From: Microbacterium forte
Lineage (GTDB): Bacteria > Actinomycetota > Actinomycetes > Actinomycetales > Microbacteriaceae
DNA length: 64,000 bases
Direction: 5' to 3'
NCBI RefSeq assembly: GCF_031885415.1
Contig: NZ_CP116871.1
Span: forward strand, 3,224,001-3,288,000
Program-made: the position numbers and the translations under genes
Shown: positions 42,432 to 50,444 of the stretch, piece by piece
Numbering within the stretch: the first letter of the stretch is position 1
How the letters are laid out: each line of letters opens with the position of its first letter
The notes under the pieces: model-generated
What the model saw: the letters and a program-made list of their open reading frames with translations, nothing else
What the model was told of the DNA's origin: nothing
Database searches by the model: none

Positions 42432-43475
42432 ATGCGACTGCGCTCTCTGATCGTCTTCGGCACTGCTGCCCTGCTGCTCGTCTCTGGGTGCACCGCCGGG
42501 CCGACAGCTGAGCCGAAGCCCTCGGCTTCGCCGTCTGAGTCGCCGTCTCAGACGCCGACGCCGACACCTGCGCCGATCGTCGAGCCGGAGACGGCGTTCG
42601 ACGTGACGTGCGACGACGTCGCCGCGACGATGGCGGAGCTCCTGGGCGAGCCGTCGACACCCGTCGAGCCGGTGCTCTCAACAGTGTCGGCGATGAGCTG
42701 GCTTCCCGGTCCGGCGCAGCACATGTTCCAGCGGGCCGGCGGAATCGCCTGCTCGGTAGGCGACGCGGAGCGCAACTGGGAGGTCACGATCGTCCCGGAT
42801 GCGCAGGCGGTGATCGCCGGTGCGACCGAGCGTCAGGGCTTCTGGGGCGAAGCGGCGAGCTGTGAGAACGGACGCTGCGGGTTCGAGCTGCCAGACGGAG
42901 ACGTGCTGCTGTCGGCCACCGTCGTCGACCCCGATCTCGGCGCGGACGACACCTCCCCGATCGAAGAGGCGCTGCGGGGGATCGCGGCGTCGGCGGCGTC
43001 GAGCACGCGCGAGGTCGAGTACGTCGACAGCGACATCGTGGGTGCTCCGTGCGAGCGCTTCGTGACGCCGGAGCAGGTGGACGCCGCATTCGGAGTGTCG
43101 GACGCGGCTCTCTTCACGGATTTCGGCGGCTGGGGGATCCCTGCTGAGGTGTACGAGGTCGTCAACGGCTCCCGCATCTGCTATTTCAAGTCGGCCGGAA
43201 GCGAGTACGAGGGATCGAGCTATCTGATGCTCACGACGCTTCCCGCAGGAGCATGGGCGTTCGAGAAGCTCGATGGCGACCCCGTCGAGGTCGAGGGCGC
43301 CGATGCCGCCAAGGCCAGTGAGGGCCAGAACGGCGAGAACATCCTCGACGTGCGCGTCGGCCCCGACTGGATCCGACTGATGACCTACGACAACGGATCC
43401 GGTGCCGCCGACCCGGCTCCTCTGGCAGAGAAGGTCGTGCGCAACTTCACGGTCGGACACACCGCTCCCGAGTAG
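42432..43475 (+). CDS. Hypothetical lipoprotein
   Basis: The 347-residue protein has a signal peptide with the lipobox VSGC (Cys20), then a Pro/Ser/Thr-rich linker (about 21-50) and a soluble domain with six further cysteines, probably forming disulfides. No enzymatic motif is visible. The ATG has TAGGCT (42420-42425) exactly six bases upstream. It lies between fprA and a hydrolase, each with its own promoter. Confidence 0.7.
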   Translation: MRLRSLIVFGTAALLLVSGCTAGPTAEPKPSASPSESPSQTPTPTPAPIVEPETAFDVTCDDVAATMAELLGEPSTPVEPVLSTVSAMSWLPGPAQHMFQRAGGIACSVGDAERNWEVTIVPDAQAVIAGATERQGFWGEAASCENGRCGFELPDGDVLLSATVVDPDLGADDTSPIEEALRGIAASAASSTREVEYVDSDIVGAPCERFVTPEQVDAAFGVSDAALFTDFGGWGIPAEVYEVVNGSRICYFKSAGSEYEGSSYLMLTTLPAGAWAFEKLDGDPVEVEGADAAKASEGQNGENILDVRVGPDWIRLMTYDNGSGAADPAPLAEKVVRNFTVGHTAPE

Positions 43476-43503
43476 CCCGCACGCCGTCGGCTAGCCTGGC
43501 GGC

Positions 43504-44511
43504 ATGCCTGAGTGGATACCGGACGTTCTCGGCGACGAGTTCGACCAGCTCACGCTCGAACTCGGTGAGGACGACGAGGGGCCGTTGGTCGCCACTCTCG
43601 TGCGAGCCCTGCCGCGGGAGCAGCCGTGGTGGAATCGCATGCGGGGGCATCGTCTTCCGCTCGATGACGTCGACGTGCTCTACGTGCACGGCTGGTCGGA
43701 CTACTTCTTCCAGAAGAGACTCGCTCGCTTCTGGACCGCGCGAGGTGCGCGCTTCTTCGCCCTCGACCTGCGCAAGTACGGACGCAGTCTGCGCGACGGT
43801 CAGACGCCCGGGTACATCACCGACCTCGGCGCGTACGACGAGGACATCGCTGCGGCGCTGCACGCGATGGGCCGCAGCCCCGAGACGACCGCATCCACGC
43901 GGCGCCTGGTGCTTCTCGGACATTCCACGGGCGGGCTCACACTGAGCCTGTGGGCATCGCGGCACCCCGAGACAGCGGATGCAGTGATCCTGAACAGTCC
44001 GTGGCTCGAGTTCCAGGTCGCATCGGCCCGCCCGCTGATCGCCCCCGTCGCCGAGCTCCAGGCGCGGTGGGCTCCCCGCGAGGTCGCCCCGCAGGTCGAT
44101 CTCGGGTTCTACACCCGGGCGCAGCAGGAGGTCGCCGACCCCGAGGATCCTGTCGAGGTGAACCTCACGTGGCGACCCGCGCAGACGATGGCCGTGCACG
44201 CGGGGTGGTTCCACGCGATCCTCTCCGGACACGCCAAGGTCGCGGCAGGACTGACGATCGACGCAGCCGTGTGCGTGCTGCTCTCCGCACGCTCGGCGAC
44301 GCCCACACGATGGTCTGAAGACCTCACCCGAGCAGACTCGGTCTTGGTGGTCGACGACATCGCGCGGGCGGCGCTGAAGCTCGGTCCGTCTGTCACTGTC
44401 GAGCGCATCGACGGTGCCCTGCACGACGTCTTCCTCTCTCGCCATGAGGCGAGAGAGGAAGCGTATCGTCGCCTCGACCGGTGGGTCAGAGGCTGGACGG
44501 CCGCGCGCTGA
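43504..44511 (+). CDS. Alpha/beta hydrolase (serine aminopeptidase S33-like)
   Basis: The 335-residue cytoplasmic hydrolase has the nucleophile elbow GHSTGG (about 139-144), an oxyanion region YVHGWSDYFFQK (about 61-72) and a conserved His near the end (GALHDVF). It resembles monoacylglycerol lipase-like hydrolases; the substrate is unknown. The ATG follows TAGCCT (43492-43497) by exactly six bases. It converges on the GntR gene. Confidence 0.85.
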   Translation: MPEWIPDVLGDEFDQLTLELGEDDEGPLVATLVRALPREQPWWNRMRGHRLPLDDVDVLYVHGWSDYFFQKRLARFWTARGARFFALDLRKYGRSLRDGQTPGYITDLGAYDEDIAAALHAMGRSPETTASTRRLVLLGHSTGGLTLSLWASRHPETADAVILNSPWLEFQVASARPLIAPVAELQARWAPREVAPQVDLGFYTRAQQEVADPEDPVEVNLTWRPAQTMAVHAGWFHAILSGHAKVAAGLTIDAAVCVLLSARSATPTRWSEDLTRADSVLVVDDIARAALKLGPSVTVERIDGALHDVFLSRHEAREEAYRRLDRWVRGWTAAR

Positions 44512-44530
44512 CAGCGATCAGACGCAGCGG

Positions 44531-45166
44531 TCAGACGTAGTGCATCAGTCGGGCCTGACGCTCTGCGTCATCGGCATCGCCGCGCAGCACCGCGTCGTGG
44601 AAGTCCCGATAGACCTGGAGCATGCGCTCCCGGTCGTTCTCGGGAACGCTCCAGCCGCGGAGGTTGCGGAACAGCGCCATGCTCGCATCGTTGATCAGCA
44701 CCTGATGCTGTGCGTTCCGGCTGCGCGTGCTCAGAAACGAGAACACCGCCCACCTCGTGTTGGAGATGTGCACGTCGTCATCGAGCGCCGTGTACATCTG
44801 CTCGACGAGTTCGGCGAGGCTCTCGCGTTCTTCCTGGCTCATCCGCGCGACGCCCATTCGAGCCGCAATCCCCGCCTGATACCCCGCGAACTCGAGCGTC
44901 TGCTCGACGGTCTCGGGTGTGACCGCCGTGACCTCGGTGTATCTGCTCGGGTACATCGTCACGAGCCCGAGACGCTCGAGGCGCTGTAACGCCTCTCGCA
45001 CCGGAGTCCGCGACACATGCAGTTCTTCGGCGACATCGACATCGCGGATGCGATACCCCGGCTCCAGCACACCGTCCACGATCTGCGCGCCGATGTGCTG
45101 AAAAACCTCCTCTGCTAAGAGCTGCTTGCTTTCTCTGACACTCGTCATCGAGCTGTTGGTGTTCAT
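44531..45166 (-). CDS. GntR family regulator (FadR/FCD type)
   Basis: The 211-residue regulator has an N-terminal winged helix (about 20-80: RDVDVAEELHVSRTPVREALQRLERLGLV) and an all-helical FCD effector domain. Start ATG 45166 has a GGGGG stretch upstream; an in-frame ATG at 45205 lies in a less plausible context. There is no obvious regulated neighbour, since the 440 bp upstream hold hairpins rather than a gene, so its target is unknown. Confidence 0.85.
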   Translation of the reverse strand: MNTNSSMTSVRESKQLLAEEVFQHIGAQIVDGVLEPGYRIRDVDVAEELHVSRTPVREALQRLERLGLVTMYPSRYTEVTAVTPETVEQTLEFAGYQAGIAARMGVARMSQEERESLAELVEQMYTALDDDVHISNTRWAVFSFLSTRSRNAQHQVLINDASMALFRNLRGWSVPENDRERMLQVYRDFHDAVLRGDADDAERQARLMHYV

Positions 45167-45561
45167 GGACTGCCCCCAGTTGCTTTCCAGATCCGGGCTC
45201 CCCATGATGTGCCCGGACGGCCACTACATCACGAAGTGGATCGCGATGCCAATAATCCACAGACGAGTTTTCGGACGAGCATGTCGGGGCTCGCGCTCGG
45301 TGCGTCGTCGCGGGATCAAGTACGGGTGATTTCTGTGGCCGACGGGTGTTTGGGACACCCGCCGGCCACAGACGATGGCGTGCACGGAGCTGTACTGCGC
45401 CCAGTCCCCACAAGGCGGGAACCGCGATCCGCGAAGCGCGGAGCCGTGGTTCGGCAGCGCGTCATGCATCGCCGCATCGTCTGTCGCATTCGGGACGCGA
45501 CTGCATCCAGTCTCGGGCACTTCGCCCCATATATCGGAATGCGATCGGCGGGCATAGAGAA
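45167..45561. other. Gene-free region with two strong hairpins
   Basis: I find no convincing gene here; open frames on both strands lack codon bias and starts. Two hairpins stand out. 45333-45371 has 17-base arms with one mismatch and a 5-base loop (CTGTGGCCG outermost). 45419-45452 has arms GAACCGCG and CGTGGTTC enclosing a perfect TCCGCG/CGCGGA stem. Neither is followed by a T tract. They may belong to a small RNA, a long GntR leader or protein-binding sites. Confidence 0.5.
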
Positions 45562-45591
45562 GGGGGACGGATGCCTCGGCATCCGTCCCCC
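45562..45591 (-). terminator. Intrinsic terminator of the YajQ-family gene
   Basis: A 14-bp perfect stem (45562-45575 with 45578-45591, GGGGGACGGATGCC) has a 2-base loop as written. On the minus strand it is followed by TTCTCTAT, and it starts 15 bp after the YajQ-family stop. It is among the strongest terminators in the window. Confidence 0.88.
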
Positions 45592-45605
45592 TGAGATCTG
45601 CGAGG

Positions 45606-46094
45606 TCAGCGGTAGTTGATGAACTGCAGGTCGAGATCGAGGTCCGAGCCCTTGAGCAGGGAGATCACGGACTGCAGGTCGTCACGGCTCTTGGACTGCA
45701 CGCGCAGCTCGTCGCCCTGGATCTGGCTCTTCACACCCTTGGGGCCCTCGTCGCGGATGATCTTGTTGATCTTCTTCGCGTTCTCCGACGAGATGCCGTC
45801 CTTGAGGGTCGAGACGATTCGGAACTCCTTGCCGCTCGCGAACGGGTCGCCCGACTCGAGGCTCTTGAGCGAGATGCCTCGCTTGATGAGCTTGGACTGG
45901 AAGACGTCGAGAACGGCCTTCGCACGCTCTTCGGTGCCGGCGATGATCAGGATCTGCTCGCCGCTCCAGGCGATGGACGAGCCGGTGCCTTTGAAGTCGT
46001 AGCGCTGCTCGATCTCCTTGCGCGCCTGGTTCAGGGCGTTCTCGGCCTCCTGGTGATCCACTTTCGAGACGATGTCAAAGGAACTGTCAGCCAT
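45606..46094 (-). CDS. YajQ family nucleotide-binding protein
   Basis: The 162-residue protein matches the YajQ (UPF0234) family throughout: [13 protein letters not shown] at the start, [13 protein letters not shown], and DLQFINYR at the end. YajQ proteins bind nucleic acids or nucleotides, and some bind cyclic di-GMP; the role in Actinobacteria is unclear. ATG 46094 is fixed by TACACT (46101-46106) exactly six bases upstream, predicting a leaderless mRNA; the in-frame ATG at 46100 would fall in the spacer. It is divergent from the mal operon. Confidence 0.92.
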   Translation of the reverse strand: MADSSFDIVSKVDHQEAENALNQARKEIEQRYDFKGTGSSIAWSGEQILIIAGTEERAKAVLDVFQSKLIKRGISLKSLESGDPFASGKEFRIVSTLKDGISSENAKKINKIIRDEGPKGVKSQIQGDELRVQSKSRDDLQSVISLLKGSDLDLDLQFINYR

Positions 46095-46132
46095 AAGCAA
46101 AGTGTATCGACACCGTCGTTTTCATGCTCGCT

Positions 46133-46243
46133 TGGAAGCGCTTCCATCACGCCTCAGCCGACATTCCGCGGTTACAGCTTGATATCGAAGGCTTCTTGCA
46201 TTGCGATTCCTGCCGATCTCGATGCATACTGTAAGCGCTTGCA
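46133..46243 (+). promoter_or_regulatory. mal promoter with two LacI-type operators
   Basis: TGGAAGCGCTTCCA (46133-46146) is a perfect 14-bp palindrome. A second, imperfect copy TGTAAGCGCTTGCA occupies 46230-46243. Both share the AAGCGCTT core of LacI/GalR-family sites (MalR-like). A plausible promoter is -35 TTGCGA (46201-46206) and -10 CATACT (46225-46230), which the second operator overlaps. No LacI gene lies in the window. Confidence 0.75.
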
Positions 46244-46281
46244 GTCCTGCAGGCCACAGCACTTCAGAGAGGGACACACCA

Positions 46282-47490
46282 ATGAAGGTGAACAAGAGGG
46301 GCATCGTCGCCGCCGGCGTCATCGCGATCGTTTCGACTCTTACGCTTGCCGGTTGCTCGACCGCGACCGATGGCGGCGACTCGGCCGAGGGCGAGAGCAG
46401 CGGATCGCTGACCGTCTGGGTCGACGCCGAGCGTGTCGACGCGCTGCAGAGCGCCGCCGACTCCTACGAGGAGAAGACCGGGGTCAAGGTCGAACTCGTG
46501 GGCAAGTCCGTCGACGACATGAAGGACGACTTCATCCAGCAGGTGCCGACCGGCAAGGGCCCCGACGTCGTCATGGGAGCGCACGACTGGCTCGGCGAGC
46601 TGTCCACGAACGGTGTCGTCGCACCGCTCGAGCTCGGCGACTCGTCGGCCGACTACCTGCCCGTCGCACTTCAGGCTGCGACCTACGACGGCACCGTCTA
46701 CATGCTTCCCTACGCGGTCGAGAACATCGCCGTGCTGCGCAACGCCGACATGGTCCCCGCCGCCGCGACGAGCTTCGACGACATGGTCTCGAAGGGCACC
46801 TTCGTGGTCGAGCAGGGCACCGAGGGCAACCCGTACCACCTGTACCCGTTCCAGACGGCATTCGGCGCCCCGGTCTTCGGCACCGACGACTCGGGGAGCT
46901 ACGACTCGAGCGACCTCCAGCTCGGCAGCGAGGGCGGCTTCGCCTTCGCCGACTGGCTCGCCGCTCAGGGCGCAGCGGGCACCTTGAACACCGACATCGA
47001 CGGCGAGATCGCCAAGCAGCAGTTCCTCGACGGCACCGCGGCCTTCTGGCTGACCGGCCCGTGGAACGTCGGCGCCGCGACCGACGCCGGCATCAACGTC
47101 GCGATCGACCCGATCCCGAGCCCCACGGGCGAGACCGCCTCGCCGTTCGCCGGCGTCAAGGGCTTCTTCGTGAGCTCCGAGTCGAAGAACAAGGTCGCCG
47201 CGAACGACTTCCTCGTGAACTACATCGGCACCGAAGAGGTGCAGCTCGAGCTGTTCAAGGCAGGAAACGTCCTGCCCGCGCTGACGGCCGCAGCCGATTC
47301 CGCAGCATCCGACCCGATCATCGCCGGCTTCCAGGCCGTCGGTGAGGACGCGGTGCCGATGCCGGCCATCCCCGCCATGGGCTCCGTGTGGGAGTTCTGG
47401 GGCGTCGCAGAGGCTGCCATCATCAACGGCTCCGACCCGACGACGACGTGGCAGAAGCTCGTCGACGACGTGACCGCAGCAATCAAGTAA
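46282..47490 (+). CDS. malE: Maltose/maltodextrin ABC transporter substrate-binding lipoprotein
   Basis: The 402-residue exported protein has a signal peptide with lipobox LAGC (Cys25) and a two-lobe cluster-A binding fold. MalE-like landmarks are the N-terminal SLTVWVDAERVDAL, the GPWNV motif near 270, and the C-terminal PMPAIPAMGSVWEFWG. It captures malto-oligosaccharides outside the membrane for MalF/MalG. ATG 46282 is the first that gives the signal peptide. The gene is first in the operon, with LacI-type operators upstream and a hairpin after the stop. Confidence 0.9.
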   Translation: MKVNKRGIVAAGVIAIVSTLTLAGCSTATDGGDSAEGESSGSLTVWVDAERVDALQSAADSYEEKTGVKVELVGKSVDDMKDDFIQQVPTGKGPDVVMGAHDWLGELSTNGVVAPLELGDSSADYLPVALQAATYDGTVYMLPYAVENIAVLRNADMVPAAATSFDDMVSKGTFVVEQGTEGNPYHLYPFQTAFGAPVFGTDDSGSYDSSDLQLGSEGGFAFADWLAAQGAAGTLNTDIDGEIAKQQFLDGTAAFWLTGPWNVGAATDAGINVAIDPIPSPTGETASPFAGVKGFFVSSESKNKVAANDFLVNYIGTEEVQLELFKAGNVLPALTAAADSAASDPIIAGFQAVGEDAVPMPAIPAMGSVWEFWGVAEAAIINGSDPTTTWQKLVDDVTAAIK

Positions 47491-47508
47491 CGACACCCAG
47501 CACCATCC

Positions 47509-47539
47509 CTGCCGGGGCGGACCTCGTCCGCCCCGGCAG
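47509..47539 (+). terminator. malE-malF intercistronic hairpin
   Basis: A 13-bp perfect stem (47509-47521 with 47527-47539) and 5-base loop lie 19 bp after the malE stop. No T tract follows, so it may act as a partial terminator or an RNA-stabilising end that gives more binding protein than membrane protein. Confidence 0.65.
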
Positions 47540-47557
47540 CTCGACGACGGGGACGAG

Positions 47558-49162
47558 ATGACAGAACTCGCTGAGCCCACGGCTCCACTGAACAAGCGCC
47601 AGCGCCAGGCGGCGAAGATCGCCGAGGCCGCGTCCGGGCCCATCGGCTGGATGCTGCTGAAGATCCTGCTGCTCGCCGTCGTCGACGCCATCGCGCTGTA
47701 CGCGGCGTTCGTCCTCTTCGGCCAGCAGGAGTGGCTGGTGCTCGGCCTGGTCGTGGCCGTCACGGTGCTCGTCAACTACATCTACTTCTCGCGCAAGCGA
47801 ATTCCCGCGAAGTATCTGACCCCCGGCATCATCTTCCTGATCATCTTCCAGGTGTTCACGCTGCTGTACACGGGGTACATCGGCTTCACGAACTACGGCA
47901 CCGGGCACAACGGCACGAAGGACCAGGCGATCTCGTCGCTCCTCGCCTCCGCCCAGGAGCGTGTCGAGGATTCCGCCACCTATCCGGTCACGGTCGTCGA
48001 GCAGTTCGGCACCTATGGTCTGCTCGTGACCGACCCCGAGTCGGGTGACGCGCTGCTCGGCACCGCTGAGCAGCCCCTGCAGGAGGTCGACGCCGAGTTC
48101 GAGGGCGATCAGGCCGTGGCCGTCGACGGCTGGACCACGCTCCCGCTCGCGAAGGTGTTCACCCTGTCGGAAGAGCTCGAGCAGCTCTCGGTCCCCTTCA
48201 GCGACGACCCCAACGACGGCTCCCTGCGCGCCCCCGACGGACAGAAGGGGTACCTGTACGTCTCGACGCTCGAGTACGACGCAGACGCCGACACCATCAC
48301 CGACACGACGACCGGCGCGGTGTACTCCGACACCGGTCAGGGGTCGTTCATCGCCGAGGACGGCGCCGAGCTGCTGCCCGGCTGGCAGACCACCGTCGGC
48401 TTCGACAACTTCGTGCGTGCGGTGAGCGACGAGAACATCCGCGGTCCGCTCATCTCGGTGACGATCTGGACCTTCGTGTTCGCACTGCTCTCGGTCGCGA
48501 CCACGTTCTTCCTCGGACTCCTGCTCGCTCTGGTCTTCAACAACACGCGGATGCGGTTCCGCAACGGCTATCGGATCATCCTGATCCTCCCGTATGCGTT
48601 CCCGGCGTTCCTGTCGGCCCTCGTCTGGGCGGGCATGATGAACGAGAGTTTCGGATTCATCAACCAGGTGATCTTCGGGGGAGCGGACATCCCGTGGCTC
48701 ACCGACCCGAACCTCGCGAAGGTGTCGGTGCTCCTGGTCAACCTCTGGCTGGGCTTCCCCTACATGTTCCTCGTCTGCATGGGCGCCCTGCAGGGCATTC
48801 CCGAGGACGTCAACGAGGCGGCGGTGATGGACGGCGCGAACCCGTGGCAGGTCTTCCGCCGCATCAAGCTGCCGCTGCTGCTCGTGACGGTCGCGCCGCT
48901 GCTGATCTCGTCCTTCGCGTTCAACTTCAACAACTTCAACCTGATCTACATGCTGACCAAGGGCGGGCCGCGGTTCGAGGACGTCAGCATCCCGGTCGGG
49001 CACACCGACATCCTGATCTCGATGGTCTACAAGGTGGCGTTCACGGGTCAGTCCCGCGACTACGGCCTCGCCTCCGCGTTCACGATCCTGATCTTCATCG
49101 TGGTCGCGACGATCTCGATCATCAGCTTCCGCAAGACCAAGGCCCTCGAGGAGCTGAACTGA
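47558..49162 (+). CDS. malF: Maltose ABC transporter permease MalF
   Basis: The 534-residue permease has about eight membrane helices, an N-terminal cytoplasmic basic segment (LNKRQRQAAK) and a large exported loop (about 130-285), as in MalF rather than shorter sugar permeases. The ATPase-contacting EAA loop is NEAAVMDGANPWQVFRRIKLP (about 424-444). Its start lies 67 bp after malE, beyond a hairpin; its stop is one base before malG. No MalK-type ATPase is nearby, so a shared one elsewhere (MsiK-like) is expected. Confidence 0.92.
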   Translation: MTELAEPTAPLNKRQRQAAKIAEAASGPIGWMLLKILLLAVVDAIALYAAFVLFGQQEWLVLGLVVAVTVLVNYIYFSRKRIPAKYLTPGIIFLIIFQVFTLLYTGYIGFTNYGTGHNGTKDQAISSLLASAQERVEDSATYPVTVVEQFGTYGLLVTDPESGDALLGTAEQPLQEVDAEFEGDQAVAVDGWTTLPLAKVFTLSEELEQLSVPFSDDPNDGSLRAPDGQKGYLYVSTLEYDADADTITDTTTGAVYSDTGQGSFIAEDGAELLPGWQTTVGFDNFVRAVSDENIRGPLISVTIWTFVFALLSVATTFFLGLLLALVFNNTRMRFRNGYRIILILPYAFPAFLSALVWAGMMNESFGFINQVIFGGADIPWLTDPNLAKVSVLLVNLWLGFPYMFLVCMGALQGIPEDVNEAAVMDGANPWQVFRRIKLPLLLVTVAPLLISSFAFNFNNFNLIYMLTKGGPRFEDVSIPVGHTDILISMVYKVAFTGQSRDYGLASAFTILIFIVVATISIISFRKTKALEELN

Positions 49163-49163
49163 C

Positions 49164-50087
49164 ATGAGCACCACGGACACCGGCACCGCCCGCCCCGTCG
49201 CCGTCGCGCAGAACCTCGCGCCCCGTCGCCGCAGCTTCGGCGCGTGGTTCGCAGACACCGGATGGCGCCATGTGGTCGCCATCGTCGTGAGCGCCTTCGC
49301 GCTCTTCCCGCTGCTGTACGTCGTCTCGGCTTCTCTCAATCCGAAGGGCACGCTGACCGGCTCGAACCAGCTCTTCTCCGCGTTCGGCTTCGACAGCTAC
49401 GTGCGCATCCTCAGCGATCCGCAGAACCCCTACGGCCTGTGGTTCCTGAACACGCTGGTCATCGCCGTGGTGACCGGCGCCGTGACCGTCTTCATCGGGG
49501 CTCTCGCGGCATATGCCTTCTCGCGCATGCGCTTCGCCGGTCGTCGCATCGGCCTCGTCACGATCGTCGTCGTGCAGATGTTCCCGCAGCTCCTGGCCGT
49601 GGTGGCGATCTTCCTGCTGATGTCGACGCTCGGGGACTGGTTCCCCGCCATCGGCCTGAACACGCACACCGGCCTGATCCTCGTCTACCTCGGTGGCGCG
49701 CTCGGCGTGAACACCTACCTGATGTACGGCTTCTTCAACACCCTCCCGATGGAGCTCGACGAGGCCGCCCGCATCGACGGCGCCGGTCACGCCCGCATCT
49801 TCTTCACGATGATCCTGCCGCTGGTCGCCCCGATCCTCGCGGTGGTCGCGCTGCTGTCGTTCATCGGCACGGTCAACGAGTACGTGATCGCGAGTGTCAT
49901 GCTCGTCGACGTCGACCAGCAGACCCTGGTCGTCGGCCTGACGAAGCTCGTCGCGAACCCGCGCTACGCCGACTGGTCGGCGTTCTCGGCCGGCGCGGTG
50001 ATGGCGGCGATCCCGGTGATGATCCTCTTCCTGTTCCTTCAGCGATACATCGTCGGCGGGCTGACGGCCGGCGCGACGAAGGGCTGA
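49164..50087 (+). CDS. malG: Maltose ABC transporter permease MalG
   Basis: The 307-residue permease has six predicted helices and the EAA loop DEAARIDGAGHARIFFTMILP (about 198-218). It pairs with MalF to form the membrane channel for malto-oligosaccharides. Spacing of one base from malF gives tight coupling. A terminator follows 33 bp after the stop. Confidence 0.92.
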   Translation: MSTTDTGTARPVAVAQNLAPRRRSFGAWFADTGWRHVVAIVVSAFALFPLLYVVSASLNPKGTLTGSNQLFSAFGFDSYVRILSDPQNPYGLWFLNTLVIAVVTGAVTVFIGALAAYAFSRMRFAGRRIGLVTIVVVQMFPQLLAVVAIFLLMSTLGDWFPAIGLNTHTGLILVYLGGALGVNTYLMYGFFNTLPMELDEAARIDGAGHARIFFTMILPLVAPILAVVALLSFIGTVNEYVIASVMLVDVDQQTLVVGLTKLVANPRYADWSAFSAGAVMAAIPVMILFLFLQRYIVGGLTAGATKG

Positions 50088-50120
50088 CCTGCGGTCGTGG
50101 TCGCATCGTTCGCGGCGTTG

Positions 50121-50147
50121 CGACCGCCGGCGCGGCACCGGCGGTCG
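50121..50147 (+). terminator. Terminator of the mal operon
   Basis: A 10-bp stem (50121-50130 with 50138-50147, CGACCGCCGG) with a 7-base loop follows malG. It ends at the -10 of the next small gene. Confidence 0.7.
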
Positions 50148-50159
50148 TAGCGTGATGGC

Positions 50160-50312
50160 ATGACGCGTGTCGCGGGGCGAAACGCGGTGATCAGCTGGAT
50201 CGCCGCAGTGCTGTGCATCGGCGTGGTGGGCGCCCTGATCTGGTTCTCGATGCCGATCGTGCCGGTCGTCGCCTCGTTCATCGGCGACGCCCTCCGCGCC
50301 ACCCTTCGCTGA
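50160..50312 (+). CDS. 50-residue single-helix membrane protein
   Basis: The product has a short basic N terminus (MTRVAGRNAV), one membrane helix (about 11-33) and a short amphipathic tail. Support for a real gene is its own promoter: TAGCGT (50148-50153) exactly six bases before the ATG, the layout of 17 other genes here. A hairpin terminator follows 11 bp after the stop, so it is a complete, independent unit. The function is unknown. Confidence 0.65.
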   Translation: MTRVAGRNAVISWIAAVLCIGVVGALIWFSMPIVPVVASFIGDALRATLR

Positions 50313-50322
50313 CGGTGCCGTC

Positions 50323-50347
50323 GCATCTCGTCCCGAGGACGAGATGC
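50323..50347 (+). terminator. Intrinsic terminator after the small membrane gene
   Basis: An 11-bp perfect stem (50323-50333 with 50337-50347, GCATCTCGTCC) has a 3-base loop. Confidence 0.75.
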
Positions 50348-50444
50348 GTGATCACGGGCTCAGCGACACGTCGGCACGCCTCCGTCGGGGCGCGGGCGCG
50401 CGGCGGTAATCTCGCAGAGCACACATCCGATGAGAGGCGCACCC

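Noticed and set aside
45224..45582. Minus-strand frames of 88-98 codons in the gap before the YajQ-family gene
   Set aside because: They lack codon bias, ribosome sites and recognisable domains, and overlap the hairpins.
50100..50147. A riboswitch after malG
   Set aside because: The fold is a simple stem-loop at an operon end; a terminator explains it.
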